Shown here one piece after another: positions 47,331-57,032 of a DNA stretch of 64,000 nt. Under the pieces are notes generated by a model. The model was not told where the DNA came from. It was given only the letters and a program-made list of their open reading frames with translations, and did not search any database. The first letter of the stretch is position 1. Each line of letters starts with the position of its first letter. The position numbers were made by a program, and so were the translations under genes. Source of the stretch: VAZQ01 sp963763365 (GTDB lineage Bacteria > Pseudomonadota > Alphaproteobacteria > Rhizobiales > Xanthobacteraceae); NCBI GenBank assembly GCA_963763365.1, contig CAVXOE010000009.1, forward strand, positions 186,001 through 250,000, given 5' to 3'.

Positions 47331-48947
47331 ATGGCCGTTAGCGCCAACCGGCTCGAATTGCTGCAGATCGCCGACGCAGTCGCACGCGAAAAGTCGATCG
47401 ATCGCGGCATCGTCATCACCGCCATGGAGGACGCGATCCAAAAGGCGGCGCGTTCGCGCTACGGCAGCGAGACCGAAGTCCGCGCCGAGATCAATCCGAA
47501 GACCGGCGAGATGCGGTTGTCGCGGCTGCTGCTGGTGGTCGAGATGGTGGAGAACGACTCAATCCAGATCGCGCTCGAAGACGCCAAGAAGCGCAATCCC
47601 GCCGCCCAGGTCGGCGACTACATCGCGGAAGCGTTGCCGCCGCTCGAATACGGCCGCATCGCCGCGCAGTCGGCCAAGCAGGTGATCGTGCAGAAGGTGC
47701 GCGAGGCCGAGCGCGACCGGCAGTACCAGGAATACAAGGATCGCATCGGCGACATCGTCAACGGCGTCGTCAAGCGGGTGGAGTACGGCAACGTGGTGGT
47801 CGACCTTGGCCGCGGCGAGGCAATTGTCCGGCGCGACGAGATGTTGCCGCGTGAGGTGTTCCGCAACGGCGACCGCATTCGCGCGTTTATCTATGACGTG
47901 CGGCGCGAGCCGCGCGGCCCGCAGATCTTTCTGTCGCGGACGCATCCGCAATTCATGGCCAAGCTTTTCGCCCAGGAGGTGCCGGAAATCTACGACGGCA
48001 TCGTCGAGGTCAAGGCGGTGGCGCGCGACCCCGGCTCGCGTGCCAAGATCGCGGTGATCTCGCGCGACAGTTCGGTCGATCCGGTAGGCGCCTGCGTCGG
48101 CATGCGGGGTTCTCGCGTGCAAGCCGTCGTGAACGAGTTGCAGGGCGAGAAGATCGACATCATCCCGTGGACCGCGGACCCGGCGAACTTCGTGGTCAAC
48201 GCACTTGCGCCCGCCGAAGTCGCCAAGGTGGTGCTCGACGAGGACCGCCAGCGCATGCAGGTGGTGGTGCCGGACCAGCAGCTCTCGCTCGCCATCGGCC
48301 GGCGCGGCCAGAACGTACGGCTCGCCTCGCAGCTTACCGGCTGGGACATCGACATCGTGACCGAGCAGGAGGAGTCGGAGAACCGTCAGGCCGAGTTCGA
48401 GAAGCGCACCGCCCTGTTCGTCGAGACGCTCAATGTCGACGAGGTGGTCGGTCAGTTGCTCGCCTCGGAAGGTTTCAGCTCGGTCGAAGAACTTGCCGAG
48501 GTCGACGAGAAGGAAATCGCCGGCATCGAGGGCTTCGATGACGACACGGCGCGCGAGCTGCAGGAGCGGGCGCGTGAATTTTTAGCGAAAGAGGAGGCGG
48601 AATTGGATGCGAAACGTCGCGAACTCGGCGTCGACGATGATCTCAAGGAAATCCCCGGCGTCACAACCGCCATGCTGGTGAAGCTCGGCGAAAACGAGGT
48701 CAAGACTGTCGAGGATCTGGCGGGCTGCGCGACCGACGATCTGGTCGGCTGGACCGAGCGCAAGGATGGCGAGAGCACGCGCTTTCCGGGCTTCCTCGAT
48801 GGCTTCGATCTGTCGCGTGAGGATGCCGAGGGCTTGATCATGCAGGCGCGCCTCAAGGCCGGCTGGGTCACCGAAGAGGACCTTCTGCCGCCCGCGCCGC
48901 CCGAAGAGGCGCCCGCGGATGAAGCCGCCACGGTGGCGCCGGCGTAA
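47331..48947 (+). CDS. nusA: Transcription elongation/termination factor NusA
   Basis: 538 residues. N-terminal RNAP-binding domain (about 1-125), S1 (about 132-200; GVVKRVEYGNVVVDLGRGEA), two KH domains (about 203-345; DPVGACVGMRGSRVQAVVNE and SLAIGRRGQNVRLASQLTGW), and a C-terminal pair of acidic repeats (about 365-510). In E. coli NusA feeds back on its own operon, which makes the leader hairpin at 46544 of interest. Confidence 0.98.
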   Translation: MAVSANRLELLQIADAVAREKSIDRGIVITAMEDAIQKAARSRYGSETEVRAEINPKTGEMRLSRLLLVVEMVENDSIQIALEDAKKRNPAAQVGDYIAEALPPLEYGRIAAQSAKQVIVQKVREAERDRQYQEYKDRIGDIVNGVVKRVEYGNVVVDLGRGEAIVRRDEMLPREVFRNGDRIRAFIYDVRREPRGPQIFLSRTHPQFMAKLFAQEVPEIYDGIVEVKAVARDPGSRAKIAVISRDSSVDPVGACVGMRGSRVQAVVNELQGEKIDIIPWTADPANFVVNALAPAEVAKVVLDEDRQRMQVVVPDQQLSLAIGRRGQNVRLASQLTGWDIDIVTEQEESENRQAEFEKRTALFVETLNVDEVVGQLLASEGFSSVEELAEVDEKEIAGIEGFDDDTARELQERAREFLAKEEAELDAKRRELGVDDDLKEIPGVTTAMLVKLGENEVKTVEDLAGCATDDLVGWTERKDGESTRFPGFLDGFDLSREDAEGLIMQARLKAGWVTEEDLLPPAPPEEAPADEAATVAPA

Positions 48948-48984
48948 CGTCGCGTTGGACGCAGAACGGTAAATCAGGCAGCGA

Positions 48985-49695
48985 ATGCTCGCAGAGACGC
49001 ACGATCAGACCCAGGACACGGAGCTCGACGCCGGGCCGCGCGGTGGCGCGGCCGGGAGCGAGCGGTTCTGTGCCGTCACCGGCCAGGTCATGCCGGTGGA
49101 CGACATGATCCGTTTCGTCGTCGCGCCCGATGGTTCGGTCGTTCCCGATCTCAAGCGAAAGCTGCCCGGCCGCGGCCTCTGGATCACCGCAACCGGTCAG
49201 GCGCTCACCGAGGGAATCCGGCGCAAGGTCTTTGCGCGCGGGTTCAAGCGTGACGTCCGCGTGACGCCCGATCTCCTCGCAACGACCGAGCGGCTGATCG
49301 AGCGCGCGGCGCTCGATGCGCTGGCGATCGTCCATAAATCCGGCCTGGCGGCGATCGGGTTTGCCAAGACCGACGCCGCCTTGACCCACGAGCGGGTCGT
49401 GGCCCTGCTCAATGCGTCGGATGGCGCTCCCGACGGGTCGCGAAAGCTCCTTGCGGCGCTGCGCCAGCGCGAGGACGCGGACGGAATCACGGTGGTCGAG
49501 GCGTTTACCTCTGCGCAATTGGATTTGGCATTCGGACGGTCAAATGTGATACATGCTGCCCTGCTTGCCGGCCCCGGAAGCGATACGTTCATGGCGCGCG
49601 TTGGCCGCCTCGAACGCTTCCGGTCCGGTCGTCCGGAAGACCCGGGTCGTCAAGGCTTGGATCGTCAAGACCTGGTTCGTGGCAAACGGCGCTGA
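48985..49695 (+). CDS. YlxR-type RNA-binding protein (DUF448)
   Basis: 236 residues. N-terminal YlxR domain (about 25-110): RFCAVTGQVMPVDDMIRFVV and the basic surface KLPGRGLWITATG. The second part (about 115-205) resembles an L7Ae-like fold (ALDALAIVHKSGLAAIGFAK). Conserved between nusA and infB; believed to bind RNA or modulate RNase P-like activities. The Arg-rich tail includes a short repeat, GRQGLDRQDLVRG. Confidence 0.92.
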   Translation: MLAETHDQTQDTELDAGPRGGAAGSERFCAVTGQVMPVDDMIRFVVAPDGSVVPDLKRKLPGRGLWITATGQALTEGIRRKVFARGFKRDVRVTPDLLATTERLIERAALDALAIVHKSGLAAIGFAKTDAALTHERVVALLNASDGAPDGSRKLLAALRQREDADGITVVEAFTSAQLDLAFGRSNVIHAALLAGPGSDTFMARVGRLERFRSGRPEDPGRQGLDRQDLVRGKRR

Positions 49696-49718
49696 CTGCG
49701 TCCGAGAATGAGATTGTA

Positions 49719-52334
49719 ATGGCCGAAACGACGGAAAAGACTGGGGAAAAGAAGTTGAGCGTGAACCCCACGAAGACCTTGACGTTGAAGGGACGCAGCG
49801 TCGAGCAAGGCGTCGTACGCCAGAGCTTCAGCCACGGCCGCACCAAGGCGGTGGTGGTCGAGAAGGTGAAAAGCCGGGTGCACGGCAAGCCCGCCGCACC
49901 CGCAACTCCGGCGCCAACGAGCCGCCCCGCCACGGGCAAAGCCCCCGCACCCGCGGCTGCGCCGGCTGCTGCTGCGCCTGCTCAATCTGCGCCGGCGCCG
50001 AAGCCGTCGGGCGTCGTGCTGCGCACGCTGACCGAAGAAGAGCGCACCGCCCGTGCCCGCGCGCTCGGAGATGCGCGGCTGCGCGAAGCCGAAGAGCGCA
50101 AGATCGCCGAAGAGGAAGCGCGCATCCAGAAGGCGCGTGACGATATCGAGCGCACCGAGCGCGATGCCGCAGAAGCGCGCAAGGCCGACGAAGAAAAACG
50201 GCGCAAGCACGATCTTGAGACCAAGCGCAAGGCCGACGAAGTCGTCAAGAAGCATTTCGGCGGAGAGACGGCGACGACGGCGGCGGCGGCTACACCGGGG
50301 CTGAGGCAGCCGGGCCCGCGTCCCGCGCTCGAGGCCGAGGAGGAGGAAGCTCCTCGTCCACGCCGCGGCGCCGGAGCAGGAGCAGGAGCAGGGGCCGCAC
50401 GTCCGGCGCCAGCCGCGAAGCCGGCTCGCCCGACCGCCGAGAAGCGCCGCGGCCGGCTTACGCTGGTGACCGCGCTGACCAGCGACGAGGTGCGCGAACG
50501 CTCTGTCGCGTCCTTCCGCCGCCGCACCCAGCGGCTGACCGGCCACCGTGACAGCGACACCAAGGACAAGCTGGTCCGCGAAGTAACGGTTCCTGAGTTC
50601 ATTACCATCCAGGAACTCGCCAACCGCATGGCCGAGCCGTCGCGAGCGGTGATCGCTCTGCTCATGAAGCAGGGGCAGATGCTCAAGATCACCGACACCA
50701 TCGACGCCGACACCGCACAGATCATCACCGAGGAAATGGGCCACACGGTCAAGCGTGTGGCGGAGTCCGACGTGGAAGAGGGGTTGTTCGACAAGGCCGA
50801 CGAAACCGACACCCTCGTGTCCAGGCCGCCGGTCGTGACCATCATGGGCCATGTCGATCACGGCAAGACCTCGCTGCTCGACGCCATCCGTTCGACCAAC
50901 GTGGTGTCGGGCGAAGCCGGCGGCATCACCCAGCATATCGGCGCCTATCAGGTGACCGCGCCGTCGGGCGCCAAGATCACCTTCATCGATACCCCCGGCC
51001 ACGCGGCGTTCACCGCCATGCGTGCCCGCGGCGCCCGCGTCACCGACGTGGTGGTGCTGGTCGTCGCGGCTGACGACGGCGTGATGCCGCAGACCGTCGA
51101 GGCGATCCAGCACGCCAAGGCCGCGAAGGTCCCGATCATCGTGGCGATCAACAAGATCGACAAGCCCGACGCCAAGCCCGAGCGCGTGCGGAACGAACTG
51201 CTGCAACACGAGATTCAGGTCGAGACGCTGGGCGGCGAAGTGCTCGACGTCGAAGTGTCGGCGACCAAGAAGACCAATCTCGACAAGCTGCTCGAAGTGA
51301 TCGGCCTGCAATCGGAAATTCTCGAGCTCAAGGCCAACCGCGAGCGGCCGGCCGAAGGCACCGTGATCGAGGCCAAACTCGATCGCGGCCGCGGCCCGGT
51401 GGCAACCGTCCTGGTTCAACGTGGTACCTTGAAAGTAGGCGACATCATCGTGGCCGGCGCCGAATGGGGCCGCGTGCGCGCGCTGGTCTCCGATACCGGC
51501 GTGGCGCTCGACAGCGCGGGTCCGTCGACGCCGGTCGAAGTCCTGGGCTTCTCCGGCACGCCGGATGCCGGCGACCGCCTCGCGGTGGTCGAGAGCGAAG
51601 GCCGTGCGCGCGAAGTCACCGACTACCGGGTGCGCCAGAAGCGCGACAAGATGGCGGCACGCGCGACCGGCATGCGCGGCTCGCTCGAGCAGATGATGAG
51701 CCAGCTCAAGACCGCCGGCCGCAAGGATCTGGCGCTCATCATCAAGGCCGACGTGCAGGGCTCACTCGAAGCCATCATCGGCGCGATCGAAAAGCTCGGT
51801 ACCAGCGAGGTCGGCGCACGCGTGATCAGCTCCGGCGTCGGCGGTATTACCGAGTCCGATGTGACGTTGGCGGAAGCCTCCGGCGTGCCGATCATCGGCT
51901 TCAACGTGCGCGCCCACAAGGAAGCGCGCGAAGCGGCCGAGCGAGGCGGCATCGAAATCCGCTACTACAACATCATCTACAACCTCGTCGACGACGTGAA
52001 GGCGGCGATGTCCGGCCTCTTGGCGCCGACATTGCGCGAAACCATGCTCGGCAACGCGCAGATCCTGGAGATCTTCGCGGTCTCCAAGGTCGGCAAGGTG
52101 GCGGGCTGCCGCGTCACCGACGGCAAGGTCGAGCGCGGCGCCAACGTGCGGCTCATCCGCGACAGCGTGGTGATCCACGAGGGCAAGCTCTCGCAGCTCA
52201 AGCGCTTCAAGGACGACGCCCGCGAGGTGGCGGCCGGCCAGGAATGCGGCATGGCGTTCGAAAACTACCAGGACATGCGGGTCGGCGACGTGATCGAGTG
52301 CTACCGCGTCGAGACGGTGCAGCGGTCGCTGTAG
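49719..52334 (+). CDS. infB: Translation initiation factor IF-2
   Basis: 871 residues. N-terminal part (about 1-290) is a long Ala/Pro/Lys/Glu-rich linker with a charged coiled-coil (about 105-190) and a GAGAGAGA run encoded by GGAGCA repeats. IF2_N motif TIQELANRMAEPSRAVIAL (about 300), then the GTPase: TIMGHVDHGKTSLLDAIRST, DTPGHAAFTAMRARGARVTD, NKIDKPDAK; domains II-IV follow, including KADVQGSLEAIIGAIEKLGT. Recruits fMet-tRNA to the 30S. Confidence 0.98.
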   Translation: MAETTEKTGEKKLSVNPTKTLTLKGRSVEQGVVRQSFSHGRTKAVVVEKVKSRVHGKPAAPATPAPTSRPATGKAPAPAAAPAAAAPAQSAPAPKPSGVVLRTLTEEERTARARALGDARLREAEERKIAEEEARIQKARDDIERTERDAAEARKADEEKRRKHDLETKRKADEVVKKHFGGETATTAAAATPGLRQPGPRPALEAEEEEAPRPRRGAGAGAGAGAARPAPAAKPARPTAEKRRGRLTLVTALTSDEVRERSVASFRRRTQRLTGHRDSDTKDKLVREVTVPEFITIQELANRMAEPSRAVIALLMKQGQMLKITDTIDADTAQIITEEMGHTVKRVAESDVEEGLFDKADETDTLVSRPPVVTIMGHVDHGKTSLLDAIRSTNVVSGEAGGITQHIGAYQVTAPSGAKITFIDTPGHAAFTAMRARGARVTDVVVLVVAADDGVMPQTVEAIQHAKAAKVPIIVAINKIDKPDAKPERVRNELLQHEIQVETLGGEVLDVEVSATKKTNLDKLLEVIGLQSEILELKANRERPAEGTVIEAKLDRGRGPVATVLVQRGTLKVGDIIVAGAEWGRVRALVSDTGVALDSAGPSTPVEVLGFSGTPDAGDRLAVVESEGRAREVTDYRVRQKRDKMAARATGMRGSLEQMMSQLKTAGRKDLALIIKADVQGSLEAIIGAIEKLGTSEVGARVISSGVGGITESDVTLAEASGVPIIGFNVRAHKEAREAAERGGIEIRYYNIIYNLVDDVKAAMSGLLAPTLRETMLGNAQILEIFAVSKVGKVAGCRVTDGKVERGANVRLIRDSVVIHEGKLSQLKRFKDDAREVAAGQECGMAFENYQDMRVGDVIECYRVETVQRSL

Positions 52335-52370
52335 ACGAACGGCTTTTTAGCCCGCGGGATCGCACCTCAC

Positions 52371-52461
52371 TGTCATGCCCGCGAAAGCGGGCATCCAGCC
52401 ACACAGGCGGCACCGGCGATCGTGGCATAGACTGGATCATCCGCTTGCGCGGATGATGACA
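52371..52461. repeat. REP-like palindromic repeat, family A copy 4
   Basis: Left arm tgtcatgcccgcgaaagcgg gcatccag; right arm ctggatcatccgcttgcgcg gatgatgaca; a 33-base centre. Sits between infB and rbfA inside the operon. The hairpin in the mRNA may be a processing or stability site. Confidence 0.85.
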
Positions 52462-52474
52462 CAGAGCGGAACTC

Positions 52475-52888
52475 ATGGCCCGTCAGCATCGCGATCATCC
52501 GGCCAGCGCGTCGCAGCGCCAGCTTCGCGTCGGCGAGTTGATCCGGCACGCGGTCGCCGAGATGCTGGCGCGCGGCGAGGTGCATGATCCGGTGCTCGAA
52601 AGCCACATGATCACGATCCCGGAAGTGCGCATGACGGCGGACCTCAAGCTGGCGACCATCTACGTCATGCCGCTCGGCGGGCGCGACGCGAAAGAGGTGA
52701 TCGCGGCGCTCGAGCGCAATAAACGGTATCTGCGCGGGGAGATCGCGCACCATGTTAACTTAAAATTTGCTCCTGAAATTCGATTCCGCGTTGACGAACA
52801 ATTCGACGAGGCGGAACGAATAGAGAAGCTTCTGCGAACACCTGTGGTCCAGCGCGACCTCGACACCAAACCGGCCGACGAGGAGTAA
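52475..52888 (+). CDS. rbfA: Ribosome-binding factor A
   Basis: 137 residues. KH-like 30S assembly factor. Visible: QLRVGELIRHAVAEMLARGE, ITIPEVRMTADLKLATIYVM, and the C-terminal PEIRFRVDEQFDEAERIEKL. Two bases before truB. Confidence 0.95.
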   Translation: MARQHRDHPASASQRQLRVGELIRHAVAEMLARGEVHDPVLESHMITIPEVRMTADLKLATIYVMPLGGRDAKEVIAALERNKRYLRGEIAHHVNLKFAPEIRFRVDEQFDEAERIEKLLRTPVVQRDLDTKPADEE

Positions 52889-52890
52889 CG

Positions 52891-53889
52891 ATGGACAACG
52901 AAACGACGGTGTCGGCGGAGGTTAATGCCTCCGGCGGCCAGCGCCGGCGCGAAAAGCGCGACGTGCACGGCTGGGTGGCACTCGACAAGCCGGTCGGCAT
53001 GACTTCGACGCACGCGGTGAGCGTGGTTAAGCGCGTGTTTAAGGCGCGCCGCGCCGGACACGCCGGCACGCTCGACCCACTTGCGTCCGGCGTGCTGCCG
53101 ATCGCACTCGGGGAGGCAACCAAGACAGTCCCGTTCGTGATGGATGGCCGCAAGCGCTATCGCTTCACGGTGCGCTGGGGCGAAGAGCGCGACACCGACG
53201 ACGCCGAGGGCCGCGTCATTGCGACCAGCGCAGAGCGTCCGAGCGTCGAGGCCATCCGCGGGCTCCTGCCAGGATTCACCGGTACGATCGCGCAGGTGCC
53301 GCCGCGCTATTCCGCCGTGAAGATCGCCGGCGAGCGCGCCTACGATCTCGCGCGCGAGGGCGAAGTCGTGGAGCTCGAGCCACGGCCGGTCGAAATCCAT
53401 CGCCTCGACCTGGTCGACAATGCCGGTTCGTCCGATCCGGATCGTGCGGTGTTCGAAGCCGAATGCGGCAAGGGCACCTATGTGCGGGCGCTCGCCCGCG
53501 ACATGGGACGCTTGCTCGGCTGCTTCGGCCATGTCGTTGAATTGCGCCGGACCCTGGTCGGACCGTTCAGCGAGGACGCGGCGGTGACGGTCGAGGCCTT
53601 GCAGGAGCTTGCCCAGGCGCACGATCCGGCGCCCGCGGTCGGTGCGAGCGGTTCGGCGCTGCTTCCCGTCGCAGTCGGGCTCGCGGCGCTGCCGTCCTTG
53701 TCGGTGAGCCAGGGTGATGCCGCGCGCCTTGCCCGTGGGCAGTCGGTGCTGCTGCGCGGGCGCGACGCCCCCATCATGGCGGGCTGGATCGCGGTCTCGA
53801 CGCAGGGCTCGTTGATCGCGCTCGCCGAGGTCGAGAAGGGCGAACTTCACCCCCGGCGCATCTTCAACCTCGGGCAGATACGACGGTAG
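52891..53889 (+). CDS. truB: tRNA pseudouridine-55 synthase
   Basis: 332 residues. HGWVALDKPVGMTSTHAVSV, then the catalytic-Asp motif RAGHAGTLDPLASGVLPIAL (about 52-71), and RYSAVKIAGERAYDLAREGE. The C-terminal PUA-like part (about 255-330) is present. N-terminal 20 residues are an extension. Confidence 0.97.
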   Translation: MDNETTVSAEVNASGGQRRREKRDVHGWVALDKPVGMTSTHAVSVVKRVFKARRAGHAGTLDPLASGVLPIALGEATKTVPFVMDGRKRYRFTVRWGEERDTDDAEGRVIATSAERPSVEAIRGLLPGFTGTIAQVPPRYSAVKIAGERAYDLAREGEVVELEPRPVEIHRLDLVDNAGSSDPDRAVFEAECGKGTYVRALARDMGRLLGCFGHVVELRRTLVGPFSEDAAVTVEALQELAQAHDPAPAVGASGSALLPVAVGLAALPSLSVSQGDAARLARGQSVLLRGRDAPIMAGWIAVSTQGSLIALAEVEKGELHPRRIFNLGQIRR

Positions 53890-54234
53890 CCGAACAAGCA
53901 TCCGCGAACTCGGTCGGCTCCTCTCCCGCTTGCGGGGGAGGGGTGGGGAGGGGGTGATATTGCACGAATCCCTATTTGTGCCCCCTCCCTATCCCTCCCC
54001 CGGCGAAAGGGTGTTCACGCCCGTCTTCGACGGGCTATGCGGGAGAGGGGACGCCCGCAGCGCGAATCCGGCTCATATAAACGCAGTCCATCCGCCGCCC
54101 TTGACCCCGCCGGTCCCCTCCTATATCTCGCCGGTGCGCGGGTTATTTGCCCGCGCATATCGCTTGTGGCGACCGCGCTGGACGACATCCTGGCCCGGCC
54201 GCAGTCCTTGAAACTGATAACAAAAGGATCCCCG
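53890..54234. other. truB-rpsO intergenic region with repeat and rpsO leader
   Basis: 345 bases. It contains the family B repeat (53919-54050), a candidate rpsO promoter (ttgacc 54101-54106, 15-base spacer, tatatc 54122-54127), and a leader hairpin gcgcggg (54136-54142) pairing with cccgcgc (54150-54156). No ORF was accepted. Confidence 0.5.
53919..54050. repeat. Palindromic repeat, family B copy 2
   Basis: Begins cctctcccgcttgcggggga and ends cgggctatgcgggagagggg; internal ggggtggggagggggt and ccccctccctatccctcccc form the inverted arms. Same ends and same cgcccgtcttcgacgggct segment as the copy inside the rluA-type gene at 12829. Confidence 0.85.
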
Positions 54235-54504
54235 ATGTCGATTACCGCCAGCCGCAAGGCTGAAGTCATCAAGACCTATGCGACCAAGAACGGCGACACC
54301 GGTTCGCCGGAGGTGCAGGTAGCGGTCCTTTCGGAACGCATCAACAATCTCACCGAGCACTTCAAGAGCCACGTCAAGGACAACCACTCCCGGCGTGGAT
54401 TGCTCAAGCTCGTGTCCCAGCGGCGTCAACTGCTCGATTATCTCGCTCGTGTGGACGAAGGGCGTTACAAGTCGTTGATCGAGCGGCTGGGTATTCGCCG
54501 CTGA
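54235..54504 (+). CDS. rpsO: 30S ribosomal protein S15
   Basis: 89 residues from ATG 54235, preceded by aaaagga. Visible: DTGSPEVQVAVLSERINNLT and HSRRGLLKLVSQRRQLLDYL, the helices that bind 16S rRNA. In E. coli S15 represses its own mRNA; the leader hairpin at 54136-54156 may be relevant. Confidence 0.98.
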   Translation: MSITASRKAEVIKTYATKNGDTGSPEVQVAVLSERINNLTEHFKSHVKDNHSRRGLLKLVSQRRQLLDYLARVDEGRYKSLIERLGIRR

Positions 54505-54759
54505 CTTGCATTGCGCGCGGCGTGGCCGCGCGTACACCCGGCGGATGCCAGGGTTCATCCGCCGTATCATCCGGCAGCGAGGCCGCTGCCGATTTCAGCG
54601 ACGGGTCCGATCATCGCCCGTGCGCATACTGGAAGGCCCGAAGGCCATGGCAGGATCGCTGGATGCTGGTGGGCGACGCGGATCATCCGCGCGGATCAGC
54701 ATCTCGCCGTCTTGCCCATGGCTTTCGTCACTTCCGCGAAACCATGAAAGACAATCGCA
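54505..54759. other. rpsO-pnp intergenic region rich in hairpins
   Basis: 255 bases without an accepted gene. A strong hairpin lies at 54512-54532 (gcgcgcggc with gccgcgcg), others near 54680-54700 (cgcggatcatccgcg). In E. coli RNase III processing between rpsO and pnp controls PNPase; these stems could play that role here, by inference only. Confidence 0.4.
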
Positions 54760-56928
54760 ATGTTCGATATTCATCGTGTTGAGCTCGACTGGGGAGGGCG
54801 CAAGCTCGTCCTAGAGACCGGCAAGATCGCGCGCCAGGCCGACGGCGCCGTCGTCGCCACGTATGGCGAGTCCAAGGTGCTCGCCACCGTCGTCGCCGCC
54901 AAGGAGCCGCGCGCGGGCGTCGACTTCCTGCCGCTCACGGTCGACTACCAGGAGAAATTCTACGCCGCGGGCCGCATTCCCGGCGGCTACTTCAAGCGCG
55001 AAGGCCGTCCGACCGAGAAGGAGACGCTGGTCTCGCGGCTGATCGACCGTCCGGTGCGGCCGTTGTTCGCCGACGGCTGGCGCAACGAAACCCAGATCAT
55101 CGTGACGACCCTGTCGCACGATCTGGAGAACGATCCCGACGTGCTGGCGTTGGTGGCATCCTCGGCCGCGCTCACGCTCTCGGGCGTGCCGTTCATGGGC
55201 CCGATCGGCGCCGCGCGCGTCGGCTTCATCAACAACGAATACGTGCTCAATCCGCAGCTCGACGAAATGACGGAGAGCCAGCTCGATCTCGTCGTCGCCG
55301 GCACGGCCGACGCCGTTCTGATGGTCGAGTCGGAGGCGAAGGAGCTCAACGAAGAGGTCATGCTGGGCGCCGTGATGTTCGGCCACCGGCATTTCCAGCC
55401 GGTGATCGAAGCGATCATCAAGCTCGCCGAGAAGGCCGCGAAAGAGCCGCGCGAACTCACCGTCGTCGACAATTCCGCGCTCGAAAAGGAGATGCTCGGC
55501 CTGGTCGAAGGCGACCTGCGGTCAGCCTACGCGATCCCCGACAAGATGGCGCGCCATAAGGCGGTCGACGCCGCCAAGGCCAAGGTGATGGAGTATTACT
55601 TCCCGGGCGGCACCGAGAATCCGGTGTTCGGCAAGTTGCGCGTCGCCGGCGTGTTCAAGGAGCTCGAAGCCAAGATCGTGCGCTGGAACATTCTCGACAC
55701 CGGCAAGCGCATCGACGGCCGCGACGTCAAGACCGTCCGGCAAATCGTGGCCGAGGTAGGCGTGCTGCCGCGTGCGCACGGCTCCGCGCTGTTCACCCGC
55801 GGCGAAACCCAGGCGCTGGTCATCGCCACGCTCGGCACCGGCGAGGACGAGCAGTGGATCGATGCGCTGCATGGGACCTACAAGGAAAACTTCCTGCTGC
55901 ACTACAATTTTCCGCCCTTCTCGGTCGGCGAGACCGGCCGCATGGGCGGCCCGCGCCGCCGCGAAATCGGCCATGGCAAGCTCGCCTGGCGCGCCATCCA
56001 TCCGATCCTGCCGGCGCATCACGAGTTTCCGTACACGCTGCGCGTCGTTTCGGAGATCACCGAGTCGAACGGCTCGTCCTCGATGGCGACCGTGTGCGGG
56101 TCCTCGCTCGCGCTCATGGATGCCGGCGTTCCGCTCAAGCGGCCGACCGCCGGCATCGCGATGGGCCTGATCCTCGAGGACAAGCGCCATGCGGTGCTGT
56201 CCGACATTCTCGGCGACGAGGACCATCTCGGCGACATGGACTTCAAGGTGGCGGGCACCGAGAACGGCGTCACCTCGCTGCAGATGGACATCAAGATCGC
56301 CGGCATCACCGAGGAGATCATGCGCGTGGCGCTCGGCCAGGCGCGCGACGGGCGACTGCACATTCTCGGTGAGATGGCGAAGGCGTTGACCTCCGCGCGC
56401 GCCGAACTCGGCGAGCACGCACCGCGCATCGAGGTGTTCTCGATCCCGACCGACAAGATCCGCGAAGTGATCGGCACCGGCGGCAAGGTGATCCGCGAGA
56501 TCGTCGAGAAGACCGGCGCCAAGATCGACATCCAGGACGACGGCACCGTCAAGGTGGCGTCCGCCAACGGCGACGCCATGAAGGCGGCGATCAACTGGAT
56601 CAAGTCGATCGCGTCCGATCCGGAGGTCGGCCACATCTACGAAGGCACCGTCGTGAAGGTCATGGACTTCGGCGCCTTCGTGAACTTCTTCGGCGCCAAG
56701 GACGGCCTCGTGCACATCTCGCAGCTTGCGCAGCGCCGCGTGCAGAACACCAAAGACGTCGTCAAGGAAGGCGACAAGGTGAAGGTGAAGCTCCTCGGCT
56801 TCGACGAGCGCGGCAAGACGCGGTTGTCGATGAAGGTCGTCGACCAGGAGACCGGCGAGGACCTCGAAGCCAAGCAGAAGGCCGAGGGCGACCACCAGCC
56901 GCGTGAGGCTGCCGCCGGCGGCGAGTGA
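54760..56928 (+). CDS. pnp: Polyribonucleotide nucleotidyltransferase
   Basis: 722 residues. Phosphorolytic 3'-5' exoribonuclease. Two RNase PH domains (about 1-145 and 310-540; the second with FSVGETGRMGGPRRREIGHG and SSSMATVCGSSLALMDAGVP), a KH domain (about 555-620; REVIGTGGKVIREIVEKTGA with GxxG) and an S1 domain (about 622-695; YEGTVVKVMDFGAFVNFFGA). Last gene of the operon, followed by a terminator. Confidence 0.98.
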   Translation: MFDIHRVELDWGGRKLVLETGKIARQADGAVVATYGESKVLATVVAAKEPRAGVDFLPLTVDYQEKFYAAGRIPGGYFKREGRPTEKETLVSRLIDRPVRPLFADGWRNETQIIVTTLSHDLENDPDVLALVASSAALTLSGVPFMGPIGAARVGFINNEYVLNPQLDEMTESQLDLVVAGTADAVLMVESEAKELNEEVMLGAVMFGHRHFQPVIEAIIKLAEKAAKEPRELTVVDNSALEKEMLGLVEGDLRSAYAIPDKMARHKAVDAAKAKVMEYYFPGGTENPVFGKLRVAGVFKELEAKIVRWNILDTGKRIDGRDVKTVRQIVAEVGVLPRAHGSALFTRGETQALVIATLGTGEDEQWIDALHGTYKENFLLHYNFPPFSVGETGRMGGPRRREIGHGKLAWRAIHPILPAHHEFPYTLRVVSEITESNGSSSMATVCGSSLALMDAGVPLKRPTAGIAMGLILEDKRHAVLSDILGDEDHLGDMDFKVAGTENGVTSLQMDIKIAGITEEIMRVALGQARDGRLHILGEMAKALTSARAELGEHAPRIEVFSIPTDKIREVIGTGGKVIREIVEKTGAKIDIQDDGTVKVASANGDAMKAAINWIKSIASDPEVGHIYEGTVVKVMDFGAFVNFFGAKDGLVHISQLAQRRVQNTKDVVKEGDKVKVKLLGFDERGKTRLSMKVVDQETGEDLEAKQKAEGDHQPREAAAGGE

Positions 56929-56970
56929 TTGCTGCCATCGGCGCCGCTTCAGCGGCGCATCGCATATCGA

Positions 56971-57000
56971 AAAGGACGGCCGTTGGGCCGTCCTTTTTTA
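56971..57000 (+). terminator. Intrinsic terminator after pnp
   Basis: ggacggcc (56974-56981) pairs perfectly with ggccgtcc (56986-56993), loop gttg, with flanking AAA/TTT pairs and a tttttt run (56994-56999). A second hairpin, gcgccgcttcagcggcgc, lies just before it at 56941-56958. Confidence 0.9.
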
Positions 57001-57032
57001 TTCGGCCCAGGCGGTTATTCCGGCCCAGGTGC

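Noticed and set aside
49665..51419. 584-codon minus-strand frame opposite infB
   Set aside because: Low-complexity antisense of the infB linker and G domain; the plus strand encodes full-length IF-2.
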